This document shows, one piece after another, positions 26,927 to 34,852 of a DNA stretch of 64,000 nt (its first letter is position 1; each line of letters opens with the position of its first letter). Where the stretch lies: NCBI RefSeq assembly GCF_024054035.1, contig NZ_JAMXQU010000002.1, positions 434,001 to 498,000 of the forward strand, written 5' to 3'. The stretch comes from Asaia lannensis NBRC 102526 (GTDB taxonomy: Bacteria; Pseudomonadota; Alphaproteobacteria; Acetobacterales; Acetobacteraceae). The translations under genes and the position numbers were made by a program. The notes under the pieces were generated by a model. It searched no databases and was not told where the DNA came from. It saw only the letters and a list, made by a program, of their open reading frames with translations.

Positions 26927-27397
26927 CTATGTCGGAAACTGGGTCGGCGTACGAGTTGCAGCCCATCGGCGGCGCAGATTATCCGAAGCCTGCAGGCTCG
27001 ACGGCCGAGGCATCGTTGGAGGCGGATCGAAAACCCCCTCAGACAGATAGCGCAATGCGCTGATTACCCCTGCGTGCGAAAACGGCTTGGCAATGACCCC
27101 ATGCGCACCCGAGAAATCCTCCGGAATTTTGGACACATTCGCGGTAAGGAATACGATCAGCGCTTCAGGCCAGCGTTGCTGGATATGAGCACAGACGTCG
27201 AGCCCGCTAGACCCTTGAGCAAGGTGCAAATCGACGAGCGCCAGCTGGGGGTTGAGTTCGGCAGGGAGAGCCTCGACCTCGTCCAGCGAGGCTGCCGTGC
27301 CTACAACATCATGACCGCTATCGCTGATAAGCGCTTCCATATCCATCGCGATGATCATTTCATCCTCGACAATGAGGACGTCCATAGGCGTACTCAT
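26927..27397 (-). CDS. Single-domain response regulator, LovR-like partner of the LOV kinase
   Basis: 156 residues. One receiver domain (1-120) with the acidic pair Glu11-Asp12, phospho-acceptor Asp56 in LALVDLHLA, Thr85 and Lys104 (VIAKPF); no DNA-binding output follows. The last ~35 residues are Pro/Arg-rich and may be altered by the adjacent transposase remnant. The ATG overlaps the kinase stop by four bases, so the two are translationally coupled. Like LovR or other stand-alone receivers it could act as phosphate sink or relay. Confidence 0.88.
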   Translation of the reverse strand: MSTPMDVLIVEDEMIIAMDMEALISDSGHDVVGTAASLDEVEALPAELNPQLALVDLHLAQGSSGLDVCAHIQQRWPEALIVFLTANVSKIPEDFSGAHGVIAKPFSHAGVISALRYLSEGVFDPPPTMPRPSSLQASDNLRRRWAATRTPTQFPT

Positions 27398-28500
27398 GTA
27401 GATGCCTCACCACCCGGGAAAGTTATGGTCACGCAAGTGCCTGGCGCATTGTCGCTCCACCTGACATCGGCCTGCACCTGACGGGTAAGACGTGTGATCA
27501 GCGCCGCGCCGATGCTTTTGGTGCGGCGTACGGAAGGCATACCCGGCCCATCATCGCAGATACGGATCGTTCCAGTGCCGTTTTCGTTTCCGGTGAACAG
27601 GGACAGGCTCCCCGGTCGTCCATCGGCAAATCCATGTTTGATCGCATTTGTCAGGATCTCGTTCAGAATCAGACCAAGCGCAGAGGCATGGGCCGAAGCA
27701 ACGAGAAGCGAGCGGACATTGAGTGTGAGATTGATATCTGTCCGACCGCTGGACCCGATGATGTCGCGCGCGAGATTCTCGGCGAAGCACCCGATATCGA
27801 AAGCCCTGATATCCTCTGACTGGTAAAGCTGACGATGAACGACTGCCAGCGCATCCACACGCTCGAGCATGCTGCCCAGTCTGGACACAATGGCAGGATC
27901 GTCGATCGTGCGCGCCTGAAGTCTCAGCAGCGAACCGATCATGGTCAGGTTGTTCTTCACCCGATGATCGACTTCATGAAGAAGGATCGTCTTGGCATCG
28001 AGGGCATCGCGCAAATCTGCCGTGCGCCGTTCGACTTCGCGCTCAACAAGAATTTTCTGCTGGCTGATGATCTGCTGTGCCTGCACGCGCTCGGTCACAT
28101 CCAGCTGCGAGGCAAAAAAGAACCTTATCTCCCCTTTGTCATCCCGCACAGGCGATAGATAAAGCGCATTCCAGAATGTGGAGCCGTCTTTACGATAATT
28201 GAGCAGATCGACATCGATGTCGTGTCCGTTTTCGATTGCCGTTCTGACGCGCGCTACAGAGGCGGCGTCGGTGTCCGGCCCCTGAAGAAAACGGCAATTT
28301 CTGCCAATGATCTCTTCACGGTCGTAACCGGTGAGTTCCTGAAACGCGACATTGCAGAACACGATCGGATTATCGTCCTGCCCGGGGTCCGTGATCACCA
28401 TCGGCATTCTGGTCGCACGCACTGCCGCCGCGAACGGGTCGCCACGCCCCTGCTGGTAATCCAGCTCGTCAGTCAGATGCCAGTCGTCGCGCTGCTTCAT
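27394..28500 (-). CDS. Blue-light LOV-domain sensor histidine kinase (HisKA_2 type)
   Basis: 368 residues, soluble (no membrane segment). A LOV-type PAS domain covers about 22-137: NPIVFCNVAFQELTGY and the flavin signature GRNCRFLQG with photo-adduct Cys69; Asn101, Asn111 and Gln132 fit the flavin-binding positions. A coiled linker leads to a HisKA_2 dimerisation helix with DHRVKNNL (phospho-acceptor His179) and an ATPase domain with N-box NEILTNAIKHG and G1 box CDDGPGMP. This is the domain order of Caulobacter LovK. Blue light should switch autokinase activity. Its ribosome site is folded into a hairpin. Co-transcribed with the receiver gene. Confidence 0.9.
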   Translation of the reverse strand: MKQRDDWHLTDELDYQQGRGDPFAAAVRATRMPMVITDPGQDDNPIVFCNVAFQELTGYDREEIIGRNCRFLQGPDTDAASVARVRTAIENGHDIDVDLLNYRKDGSTFWNALYLSPVRDDKGEIRFFFASQLDVTERVQAQQIISQQKILVEREVERRTADLRDALDAKTILLHEVDHRVKNNLTMIGSLLRLQARTIDDPAIVSRLGSMLERVDALAVVHRQLYQSEDIRAFDIGCFAENLARDIIGSSGRTDINLTLNVRSLLVASAHASALGLILNEILTNAIKHGFADGRPGSLSLFTGNENGTGTIRICDDGPGMPSVRRTKSIGAALITRLTRQVQADVRWSDNAPGTCVTITFPGGEAST

Positions 28501-28505
28501 GAAAT

Positions 28506-28525
28506 CCTCCGGTGACTGCCGGAGG
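28506..28525 (-). promoter_or_regulatory. Hairpin sequestering the Shine-Dalgarno of the LOV kinase
   Basis: Minus strand: CCTCCGG, loop CAGTCA, CCGGAGG, then ATTTC and the ATG. The 7-bp perfect stem contains the whole GGAGG ribosome-binding site at 28506-28510, five bases before the start. Folding would hide the site, as in RNA thermometers or other translational switches. Confidence 0.6.
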
Positions 28526-29129
28526 GCATCACGTGAAGATCAAACGACAGGCCACGGTGAGGGTTTCACACCTTCCCGGCGATCCATCTTACTTCGCAAA
28601 GACTGACCTCTGTGCCGCGTGACCCAGGATATCGGCCTATCCAGGAGCAGCAACTCCAGCATAAAGCACGGCGTGATACTCTGCTCGATAAGCGGACGAA
28701 ATCTGCACTTTACATATGCAGGATACGGTGCGGCACGTGATGGACCCGATCTGGTGAAAGAGAAGGCAGAGCGACCACCACATCCAAGCGGACAACCGAC
28801 TGTCTTTGCCTTGACGCGGAAATACCGTGAATACCGCCCCAGTCCGTTCAATCCAGCCGAACACGGTAAGTCCTGGCGCTGGAACGAGGGCGTTGCACGT
28901 TGTTTGTGCCGTATACAGAATGCCCCGAGGGAAACATCCCCCAGTCCATACTCAAACCTGCCGATCAGAAGCCAATTCATGGCAGTTCGTAAAGTAGTTA
29001 TGGGACATATTATAATATTTTCATGTTTATTATTATTAACAGAACCAAAATAATAACGAGGGAATAACCTTGTTAGTCTGCACAGGTTAACTCAGTCGTC
29101 CGCCGTTGCGGACTGATATGGAGCATTGA
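28526..29129. other. 604-base region without a convincing gene
   Basis: Frames of 144-146 codons exist on both strands but lack motifs, credible composition and ribosome sites. The right end (about 29000-29045) is very AT-rich and includes TATAAT at 29011-29016, which may be the minus-10 of the gene at 29130; no good minus-35 is present. Confidence 0.45.
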
Positions 29130-29528
29130 ATGATGCAGACAAAAATTCTCGCGGTGTTCGACACTGTGTCTCATGCACAAGCCGCCATCGACGACTTGCT
29201 CGGATGCGACATTCCGGCCGCTGCTATCCACCAGTTCTGCATTCCGAAGGGGGTCGACCCTCTCGACGCAATCAAGCCGCAGAACGCCTTTCATCGTCCC
29301 AAGGGTACATTCACCTGGGTGATGGATGACCCACCGCCGGCCAATGTTACCGGAGAGATCGAAGTTCTTCATTACGAAGAAGGACGACTGGCCCATGAGC
29401 GTGCTGTGATCGTGGTCGAATGCGCACCTACCGATCAGACACGTATCGAGGAAGTCCTGAACGATCATACCTCTCTCGAAGTCGGCATTGTCTCGATCGA
29501 CCTGCCCGCAAGAAAGAAGTTCGACTGA
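29130..29528 (+). CDS. Hypothetical 132-residue protein, possibly a general-stress-17M-like fold
   Basis: Begins with ATGATG, with GGAG seven bases upstream. The opening KILAVFDTVSHAQAAIDDLL, followed by IPAAAIHQF, is the pattern of the short alpha/beta domain in stress proteins such as GSP17M/YflT, in which a beta strand is followed by a helix that starts with a 'x-A-x-x-A-I-x-x-L' face. The C-terminal half (AVIVVECAP...TRIEEVLNDH...VGIVSIDLP) could be a second beta-alpha-beta unit. Assignment is tentative. Near the LOV kinase but on the other strand; followed by a terminator. Confidence 0.7.
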   Translation: MMQTKILAVFDTVSHAQAAIDDLLGCDIPAAAIHQFCIPKGVDPLDAIKPQNAFHRPKGTFTWVMDDPPPANVTGEIEVLHYEEGRLAHERAVIVVECAPTDQTRIEEVLNDHTSLEVGIVSIDLPARKKFD

Positions 29529-29542
29529 CTCGCCAACCTTGG

Positions 29543-29579
29543 TCCGGCATGAGGACGCTCTGCCGGATCAGGTTTTTTT
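29543..29579 (+). terminator. Terminator of the gene at 29130
   Basis: TCCGGCA and TGCCGGA form a 7-bp stem with an eleven-base loop, followed by TCAGG and seven T. It begins 15 bases after the stop codon. Confidence 0.6.
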
Positions 29580-30554
29580 CCTTGCGACGTTCTGAATACC
29601 AGGTGGATAGCCGCATTTCAGTTTCAGGTGCCTGTAGATCTGACGGAAGCCTTATCACGCCTCCAGATACGTGCTGCATATGTGTCGCACCCATATGCCC
29701 AGCTTGATGCCCACAAGCATCCCGGAAGCTTCTCCGAAATCTCGACATCATCGGATCGTCTGTTCCAACCAAACGGACCACGCTAGCTGGACATCCCTGT
29801 GTCTGGCGATGAAAGCTCAGGCGCTCACACGAGCCTCCCCCACAAGCCAATTCAGAGTTCATCAGGGCATGACGCTACGACAGCATTGCCCGAACAGACT
29901 CATTCTTGTGCCGAAAGATCCCGCCCTTCCGGGGTGTCGACTACGGAGAACAGGCAACGATAACCCGCCACACACGGGTATAGTGCAGCTCTTGCAACAG
30001 ATGCAGGAATCATTACCCATCTCGTAAAGTGGCCCACATGCGATGATTTAATCCGATCGTAAACAAGGCACTCGGTTACGGATCCTCAGGAGCTAAGGAG
30101 CTCCCCAAAAGCGAATCCGGTTGTCACCAGAACTGGAGTAGACATCAAATGGCATAAGACGCGGGATTACAGCGTTTATGCTTGATACATCTTTATGACG
30201 ACGCCACACATTCACGGCCTTGTCACTCCGTCGGCTCACGAACAGAACGACACTCCAGGCTGCATCAGGAGACAGGTCAATAGCCTGAATGACGCGCACA
30301 CAGGACGGAAGCTGCGGGCATCGAGCACGTGAACCGCCCAGGACCATGTCCGCATACCGGAAGCCTCCCGGGCCGCTGAAAGCAAATGGGGCTGAGAGCT
30401 AGACTGTCCTGTATGGGCAGACGGCGCGCAAATCCCTGCAGCGCTTCAGCAAGGAGTCTGTTTTAAGCCATATCGAGAACGAAAAGGCGCCTTCTGACAT
30501 GTCCAAATGAACACAAGACACAGAAGGCCTTACAACAAATTGTCAGGGAAATCA
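29580..30554. other. Nearly gene-free stretch of about 1 kb
   Basis: Open frames of up to 144 codons occur on both strands, but none has recognisable motifs. Only the frame at 30093-30347 on the minus strand looks protein-like and is listed separately. No repeats, RNA genes or IS ends were identified. Confidence 0.5.
30093..30400 (-). pseudogene. Protein-like frame, perhaps the 3' remnant of a lost gene
   Basis: An 84-codon frame begins at an ATG at 30347 and ends in a TAG at 30093; the frame stays open upstream to a TAG at 30399-30401. The open stretch reads like real protein (FAFSGPGGFRYADMV, then VRVIQAIDLSPDAAWSVV, ending DNRIRFWGAP) including residues upstream of the ATG, which suggests a gene that has lost its 5' part. 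No family was recognised. A small GGAGCT/AGCTCC palindrome covers the stop region. Confidence 0.3.
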
Positions 30555-30629
<75 letters not shown>

Positions 30630-30698
30630 AACTGGAGCGCTTCGTAGCTTCTCAGCCCGAAAGCTGCAAGCCCCTGAAAGCGCTTTTTTTTAAAACTC

Positions 30699-31112
30699 TC
30701 AGTCGTCGCGATGAATTTTTTCCATCCGCTCGTGACGTTCCTGCGCTTCGATCGACATGGTCGCGATAGGACGTGCTTCCAGACGGCGCAGGCCGATCGG
30801 CTCACCGGTTTCTTCACAGTAGCCATAGGAGCCATTCTCGACGCGCTGCAGGGCAAGGTTGATCTTGCCGATCAGCTTGCGCGCCCGATCGCGCGTTCTG
30901 AGTTCCAGAGCACGATCCGTCTCGACACTTGCACGATCTGTCACATCTGCCTCATGGATCCCGCCTTCCGACAGGCTGGCGAGAGTCAGATTGGCTTCCT
31001 TGAGCAGATCGTTGCGCCAGCGGAGCAGCTTCTGCCTGAAGAATTCCACCTGGAGCGGATTCATGAACTCTTCGTCGTCGGAGGGCCGATAATCCGGTGG
31101 GAGCGTGATCAT
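30699..31112 (-). CDS. dksA: RNA polymerase-binding transcription factor DksA
   Basis: 137 residues. Binds the RNA polymerase secondary channel and, with ppGpp, controls rRNA and amino acid promoters. The coiled-coil tip keeps the essential DxxDxA pattern (DVTDRA, 56-61). In the zinc-finger region only Cys99 (GYCEETGEPIGLRRLEARP) remains; the other three cysteine positions are Thr102, Ser120 and Ala123, as in other alphaproteobacterial, zinc-independent forms. AAGGAC precedes the ATG. tRNA-Thr lies 69 bases downstream in the same direction. Confidence 0.94.
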   Translation of the reverse strand: MITLPPDYRPSDDEEFMNPLQVEFFRQKLLRWRNDLLKEANLTLASLSEGGIHEADVTDRASVETDRALELRTRDRARKLIGKINLALQRVENGSYGYCEETGEPIGLRRLEARPIATMSIEAQERHERMEKIHRDD

Positions 31113-31571
31113 GCACGTCTGTCCTTAACGCAAGTCTTTTTGTGACCTGCCGCGCCGTGCTGCGCCCTGGATCAAAAAAGGGTCTGAACCCGTATCCTGA
31201 GCATAACGGTATGGCTGGTTTGGCGCGGCTTATACCTGCGTGTTCAGCATTCGCCAAGCCCGAACTTATAGAAACGCGCAAACTGCACATGGCGGTTTTT
31301 GAAAAAACCATGAATTCTGCCACTGCAATAAAACGGACATATAAAACTCGACAGCTCTATATTTGAAGGCAAAGCAATAAACCCACATCCTGATTGCAGG
31401 CAGTCACGCACACCGGACGAAGCATCGCCAGAGTGGAATCATTGCGGCATCAGCATATTTTCGAGGTGTAGCTTTACCTCTTGCAGGCAAAGCTTTGGCT
31501 TTTCAGATCACACCCGCTACGCAGCACCGATCCTGCCGGACATTACGGACCGGTTCTTGAATTCCGCAACG
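31113..31571. other. 459-base intergenic region
   Basis: Contains the dksA promoter region and the DNA beyond the 3' end of the GST gene. No convincing frame, terminator or RNA was seen. Confidence 0.45.
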
Positions 31572-32231
31572 TCATACGACTGTCTCGTAGCGCTCCAGAT
31601 GCCATGCTTCGGGTTCTGCAGCGGCAAGCCGTGCCCATTCTTGCATGAGCGGCTGGGAGAGCATGGCAAGACGATAGGCCTCGGCCGCCGGGGATAGCGC
31701 GATTGCATAAGACGTAAAGCGCGAAACAACCGGTGCGAACATGATGTCGGGAATTGTCATCTCTGCACCGAACAGAAGATCGCCTCCCGCTCCGAAACGC
31801 TCTCGTGCTTCGGTCCAGATCCGGTCGACCCGCGCAATATCCGCAGCCACCTCATCACTCATCGTGTTCCGGGGGCGTCTCTCTCGCCCCAGATTCATGG
31901 GAAGAGCCTGTCTCAAAGCCCGGAACCCCGCATGCATCTCAGCACTGATACTGCGGGCCATGGCGCGGGCTATACGGTTTTCGGGCCAGAGCGCCGGGGC
32001 GAACTCTGCGCAGTAATCGCAGATCGCGAGGCTTTCCCAGATCTGCGCACCCTGATGCTCAAGAAAGGGTACGAGCCCATTGGAGGAGAGAGCGTGGATT
32101 TCGCTCGTTTGCCCCGCCCCTTGCAGGGCGATCACCTCGTCCTGCACATCCAGCCCGGCGGCCCTGACGGCAAGCCAGCCGCGCAGCGACCATGAAGAAT
32201 AGCGACGTGTGCCGATAACGAGACGATCCAA
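31572..32231 (-). CDS. Glutathione S-transferase family protein
   Basis: 219 residues. N-terminal thioredoxin-like domain: LVIGTRRYSSWSLRGWLAVR (Ser-containing active-site region), VPFLEHQG (cis-Pro) and IWESLAICDY with the glutathione-binding Glu-Ser. The C-terminal half is all helical with the capping motif TIPDIMFAPVVSRF. It probably conjugates or reduces substrates with glutathione; the substrate is unknown. Starts 12 bases after mnmA, so it is the last gene of the sulfur operon. Confidence 0.9.
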   Translation of the reverse strand: MDRLVIGTRRYSSWSLRGWLAVRAAGLDVQDEVIALQGAGQTSEIHALSSNGLVPFLEHQGAQIWESLAICDYCAEFAPALWPENRIARAMARSISAEMHAGFRALRQALPMNLGRERRPRNTMSDEVAADIARVDRIWTEARERFGAGGDLLFGAEMTIPDIMFAPVVSRFTSYAIALSPAAEAYRLAMLSQPLMQEWARLAAAEPEAWHLERYETVV

Positions 32232-32243
32232 GGCAGACCCCTT

Positions 32244-33308
32244 CTAGGCGAGAATAAAGCCTCCACCCAGAACCCTGCTTCCCTGATACAAAACGCAGGC
32301 CTGGCCCGGTGCAGGCATGGCTGCCTCATCCAATACGACGCGCGCGCCTCCCGCAAGGGGATAGACCCAGGCCTCACGCGTAATTTCACGCGCCCTGATC
32401 TGCACATGACAGCGCACACCAGCCTCTGGAGGATCGATCAGCCAGTTCATGTCGCGCAGGGCGAAATCGACGCGTCCTGCGTTCTCTTTCGGCCCAACGA
32501 TAATACGCCGTGTTGTCGCGTCGATACGCTTGACGATCTGGCGACGGCCGTCCTTCGTGTGGATATCGCCAAGGCGCTTGCTCTGCCCGACCGTATAGCG
32601 TGCAATACCCTCGTGCTGACCCAGAACGCGCCCTGTCTCATCGACAATCTCGCCTGTACCATGTGTCTCCGGACGAAGCTTCTCCACAACAGAGGCATAG
32701 GTGCCGGTCGGCACGAAACAGATATCCTGACTATCGGGCTTGGCGGCGATGGAGAGACCGAACGCCTCGGCTTTCTCTCGCACGGCGTCCTTGTTCGGCA
32801 TATCGCCAAGGGGAAAGCGCAGATAGTCCAGCTGATCCTGTGTCGTGGCAAAAAGGAACCACGACTGATCGCGCGACAGATCGGAAGGGCGATGCAGCTC
32901 CGTGCGTCCTTCACTCTCGATGCGACGCACATAATGACCTGTCGCCATCGCTTCGCAGCCAAGATCGCGTGCCATGCTGAGTAGATCGGTAAACTTGACG
33001 CCCTGATTGCAGGCCACACAGGGCACAGGGGTCTCACCACGCGCATAGCTGTCAGCAAAGCTCGCCATGACGCTGCTGCGAAAACGCTCTTCGGCGTCGA
33101 TCACATAATGCGGTATGTCAAGCCGGTCGGCCACAGCGCGAGCGTCGAGGATATCACGCCCGGCACAGCAGGCCCCTGGCTTGGATACAGCCTGACCGTG
33201 ATCGTAGAGCTGAAGCGTGGCCCCGATGACCTCATGCCCTTCCTGTTTCAGAAGGGCGGCCACTACGGAACTATCCACGCCTCCTGACATGGCAACTAGG
33301 ATACGCAT
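32244..33308 (-). CDS. mnmA: tRNA 2-thiouridine(34) synthase MnmA
   Basis: 354 residues. Adenylates and thiolates U34 of Glu, Gln and Lys tRNAs. PP-loop SGGVDSS is at residues 8-14; the two catalytic cysteines are in VPCVACNQGVKF and DSQDICFVP; TVGQSKRLG and the C-terminal beta-barrel are present. Sulfur comes from a cysteine desulfurase, and two such genes lie in the same operon. Confidence 0.97.
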   Translation of the reverse strand: MRILVAMSGGVDSSVVAALLKQEGHEVIGATLQLYDHGQAVSKPGACCAGRDILDARAVADRLDIPHYVIDAEERFRSSVMASFADSYARGETPVPCVACNQGVKFTDLLSMARDLGCEAMATGHYVRRIESEGRTELHRPSDLSRDQSWFLFATTQDQLDYLRFPLGDMPNKDAVREKAEAFGLSIAAKPDSQDICFVPTGTYASVVEKLRPETHGTGEIVDETGRVLGQHEGIARYTVGQSKRLGDIHTKDGRRQIVKRIDATTRRIIVGPKENAGRVDFALRDMNWLIDPPEAGVRCHVQIRAREITREAWVYPLAGGARVVLDEAAMPAPGQACVLYQGSRVLGGGFILA

Positions 33309-33365
33309 GAGGTCTCTCTACAGACGTTGAATGACGATGACGTTGAGGATCAGGGAAGTTAAGGC

Positions 33366-33680
33366 TCAGGACGACTTGGGCAGACGAACGACCAGGCCGT
33401 CCAGCGCATCGGTCATAACGATCTGACAGCCCAGACGGGAAGTCTTTTCGAGGCCGAAAGCCAGATCGAGCATATCTTCCTCGTCGTCGGTCGGGGCGGA
33501 AAGCTTGTCGGCCCATGCTGGATCGACCACCACATGGCAGGTGGCACAGGCAAGCGATCCTTCGCAGGCCCCTTCAAGCTCGATATCGTGCTTGTGTGCA
33601 ATTTCGAGAACGGAAAGACCGACAGGTGCGTCGACTTCCTTGCGGGTTCCGTCCTGCTCGACAAAAATCATATGTGGCAT
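33366..33680 (-). CDS. [2Fe-2S] ferredoxin, ISC/adrenodoxin type
   Basis: 104 residues from the ATG at 33680; the longer frame overlaps iscS and lacks family homology. Cluster ligands Cys39, Cys45, Cys48 ([14 protein letters not shown]) and Cys85 (RLGCQIV) show the CX5CX2C...C spacing of adrenodoxin-like ferredoxins that donate electrons in Fe-S cluster assembly. Placed between the cysteine desulfurases and mnmA. Confidence 0.93.
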   Translation of the reverse strand: MPHMIFVEQDGTRKEVDAPVGLSVLEIAHKHDIELEGACEGSLACATCHVVVDPAWADKLSAPTDDEEDMLDLAFGLEKTSRLGCQIVMTDALDGLVVRLPKSS

Positions 33681-33703
33681 GTTTTGATTACCCTGCTTCT
33701 TCG

Positions 33704-34852
33704 TTACGAGGCGCGATAGACCTCGCAGGCGGCCTCCCGGAACCGATCCAGGGCCTGCACGATCTCGCGCGTGGAGGTAAAGCGTCCGACCGCCATACGC
33801 AAGCATCGTGCTGCGTCTTTCGCATCGAGCCCCATGGCCGTCAGGACATAGGACGGAACGATTTCCGCCGAGGTACAGGCGGAACCCGTGGAAACCGCCA
33901 CATCCGGCATGGCCGCAATCAGCGCACGGGCCTCGATCCCCTCAGGCAGGCAAAGGTTCAGTGCGCCGCTCACTCTCGGCGCGTCCTGTCCGTTCACTTG
34001 CAGACCGGGAAAGATCGTCTGCAAGCCTGCGAGCAATTCTGCACGCAGGGCCCCTGTGCGCGTTTCATCGCTCTCACGCATTTCGCCGGCAAGAGAGAGC
34101 GCCTTGCCAAACCCGACAATCAGCGGCGTTGGCAGTGTGCCGGAGCGCAGGCCCCGTTCCTGGCCACCGCCAGAAAAAAGCGGTTCGAGGCGCACACGCG
34201 GGCGATGCCTCACATACAGGGCCCCGACCCCCTTGGGACCGTAGATCTTGTGTCCGGAGATCGACATCAGATCGACCGCCTCGCAGGAAAGTGCGGTCTT
34301 TCCCACCGCCTGGGCGGCATCGCTGTGAAACAGAGCGCCCGCCGCTCTCACCATTGCGCCAAGCCCGGCGATATCCTGCAATACACCGGTTTCGTTATTG
34401 GCGGCCATGATGCTGACCAGCGCAGTCGGCACGGTCAGTGCTTCGGCCAGCACCCCGGGATCGAGACGACCGTCGTGCATCACAGGCAGAATGACAGGCT
34501 CGAATCCTTCACTGGCGAGCGAGCGTACGGATTCGAGCACGCATTTATGCTCCGTCGCGACAGTAATGACCCGACGTCGCGTGGTATTGCGTCGCGCGAG
34601 ATGACGTACTGTCCCTTTGATGGCGATGTTGTTCGCCTCGGTAGCACCGGAGGTAAAAACGATTTCTCTCGGCTGGGCGCAGATCAGACCGGCAACCTGC
34701 TCTCGCGCCAGCTCGACCGCCCGCGCTGCAAGAAGTCCTGCCTCGTGGGAGTCGCTATGCGGATTGCCGTAATAGTCGCCAAACCAGGGAAGCATCGCCC
34801 CGACCACTGCGGGGTCGCATCGTGTCGTTGCCTGATTATCCAGATAGATCAT
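33704..34852 (-). CDS. Cysteine desulfurase, IscS-like
   Basis: 382 residues. PLP enzyme that takes sulfur from cysteine as a persulfide. Lys202 in [12 protein letters not shown] binds PLP, and the mobile-loop catalytic Cys326 lies in [10 protein letters not shown], the longer IscS-type loop. [12 protein letters not shown] and [10 protein letters not shown] complete the site. Its ATG overlaps the stop of the upstream desulfurase by four bases, so the two are co-translated. Likely donor for MnmA and Fe-S assembly. Confidence 0.94.
   Translation of the reverse strand: MIYLDNQATTRCDPAVVGAMLPWFGDYYGNPHSDSHEAGLLAARAVELAREQVAGLICAQPREIVFTSGATEANNIAIKGTVRHLARRNTTRRRVITVATEHKCVLESVRSLASEGFEPVILPVMHDGRLDPGVLAEALTVPTALVSIMAANNETGVLQDIAGLGAMVRAAGALFHSDAAQAVGKTALSCEAVDLMSISGHKIYGPKGVGALYVRHRPRVRLEPLFSGGGQERGLRSGTLPTPLIVGFGKALSLAGEMRESDETRTGALRAELLAGLQTIFPGLQVNGQDAPRVSGALNLCLPEGIEARALIAAMPDVAVSTGSACTSAEIVPSYVLTAMGLDAKDAARCLRMAVGRFTSTREIVQALDRFREAACEVYRAS

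Noticed and set aside
28619-29053. 144-codon plus-strand frame between the LOV kinase and 29130
   Set aside because: No motif, no ribosome site, Pro/Arg-rich low-quality composition; a 146-codon frame on the other strand is no better.
29061-29090. EcfG-type general-stress promoter before the gene at 29130
   Set aside because: GGAAT and GGTT are present but the spacing of 19 bases does not match the GGAAC-N16/17-CGTT pattern.
29671-30027. 118-codon plus-strand frame
   Set aside because: Starts with repeated Met/His/Cys, has no ribosome site and no domain.
30673-30692. GAAAGCGCTTTTTTTT as terminator of dksA
   Set aside because: The palindrome has no loop, and the T-run is on the plus strand, opposite to dksA.
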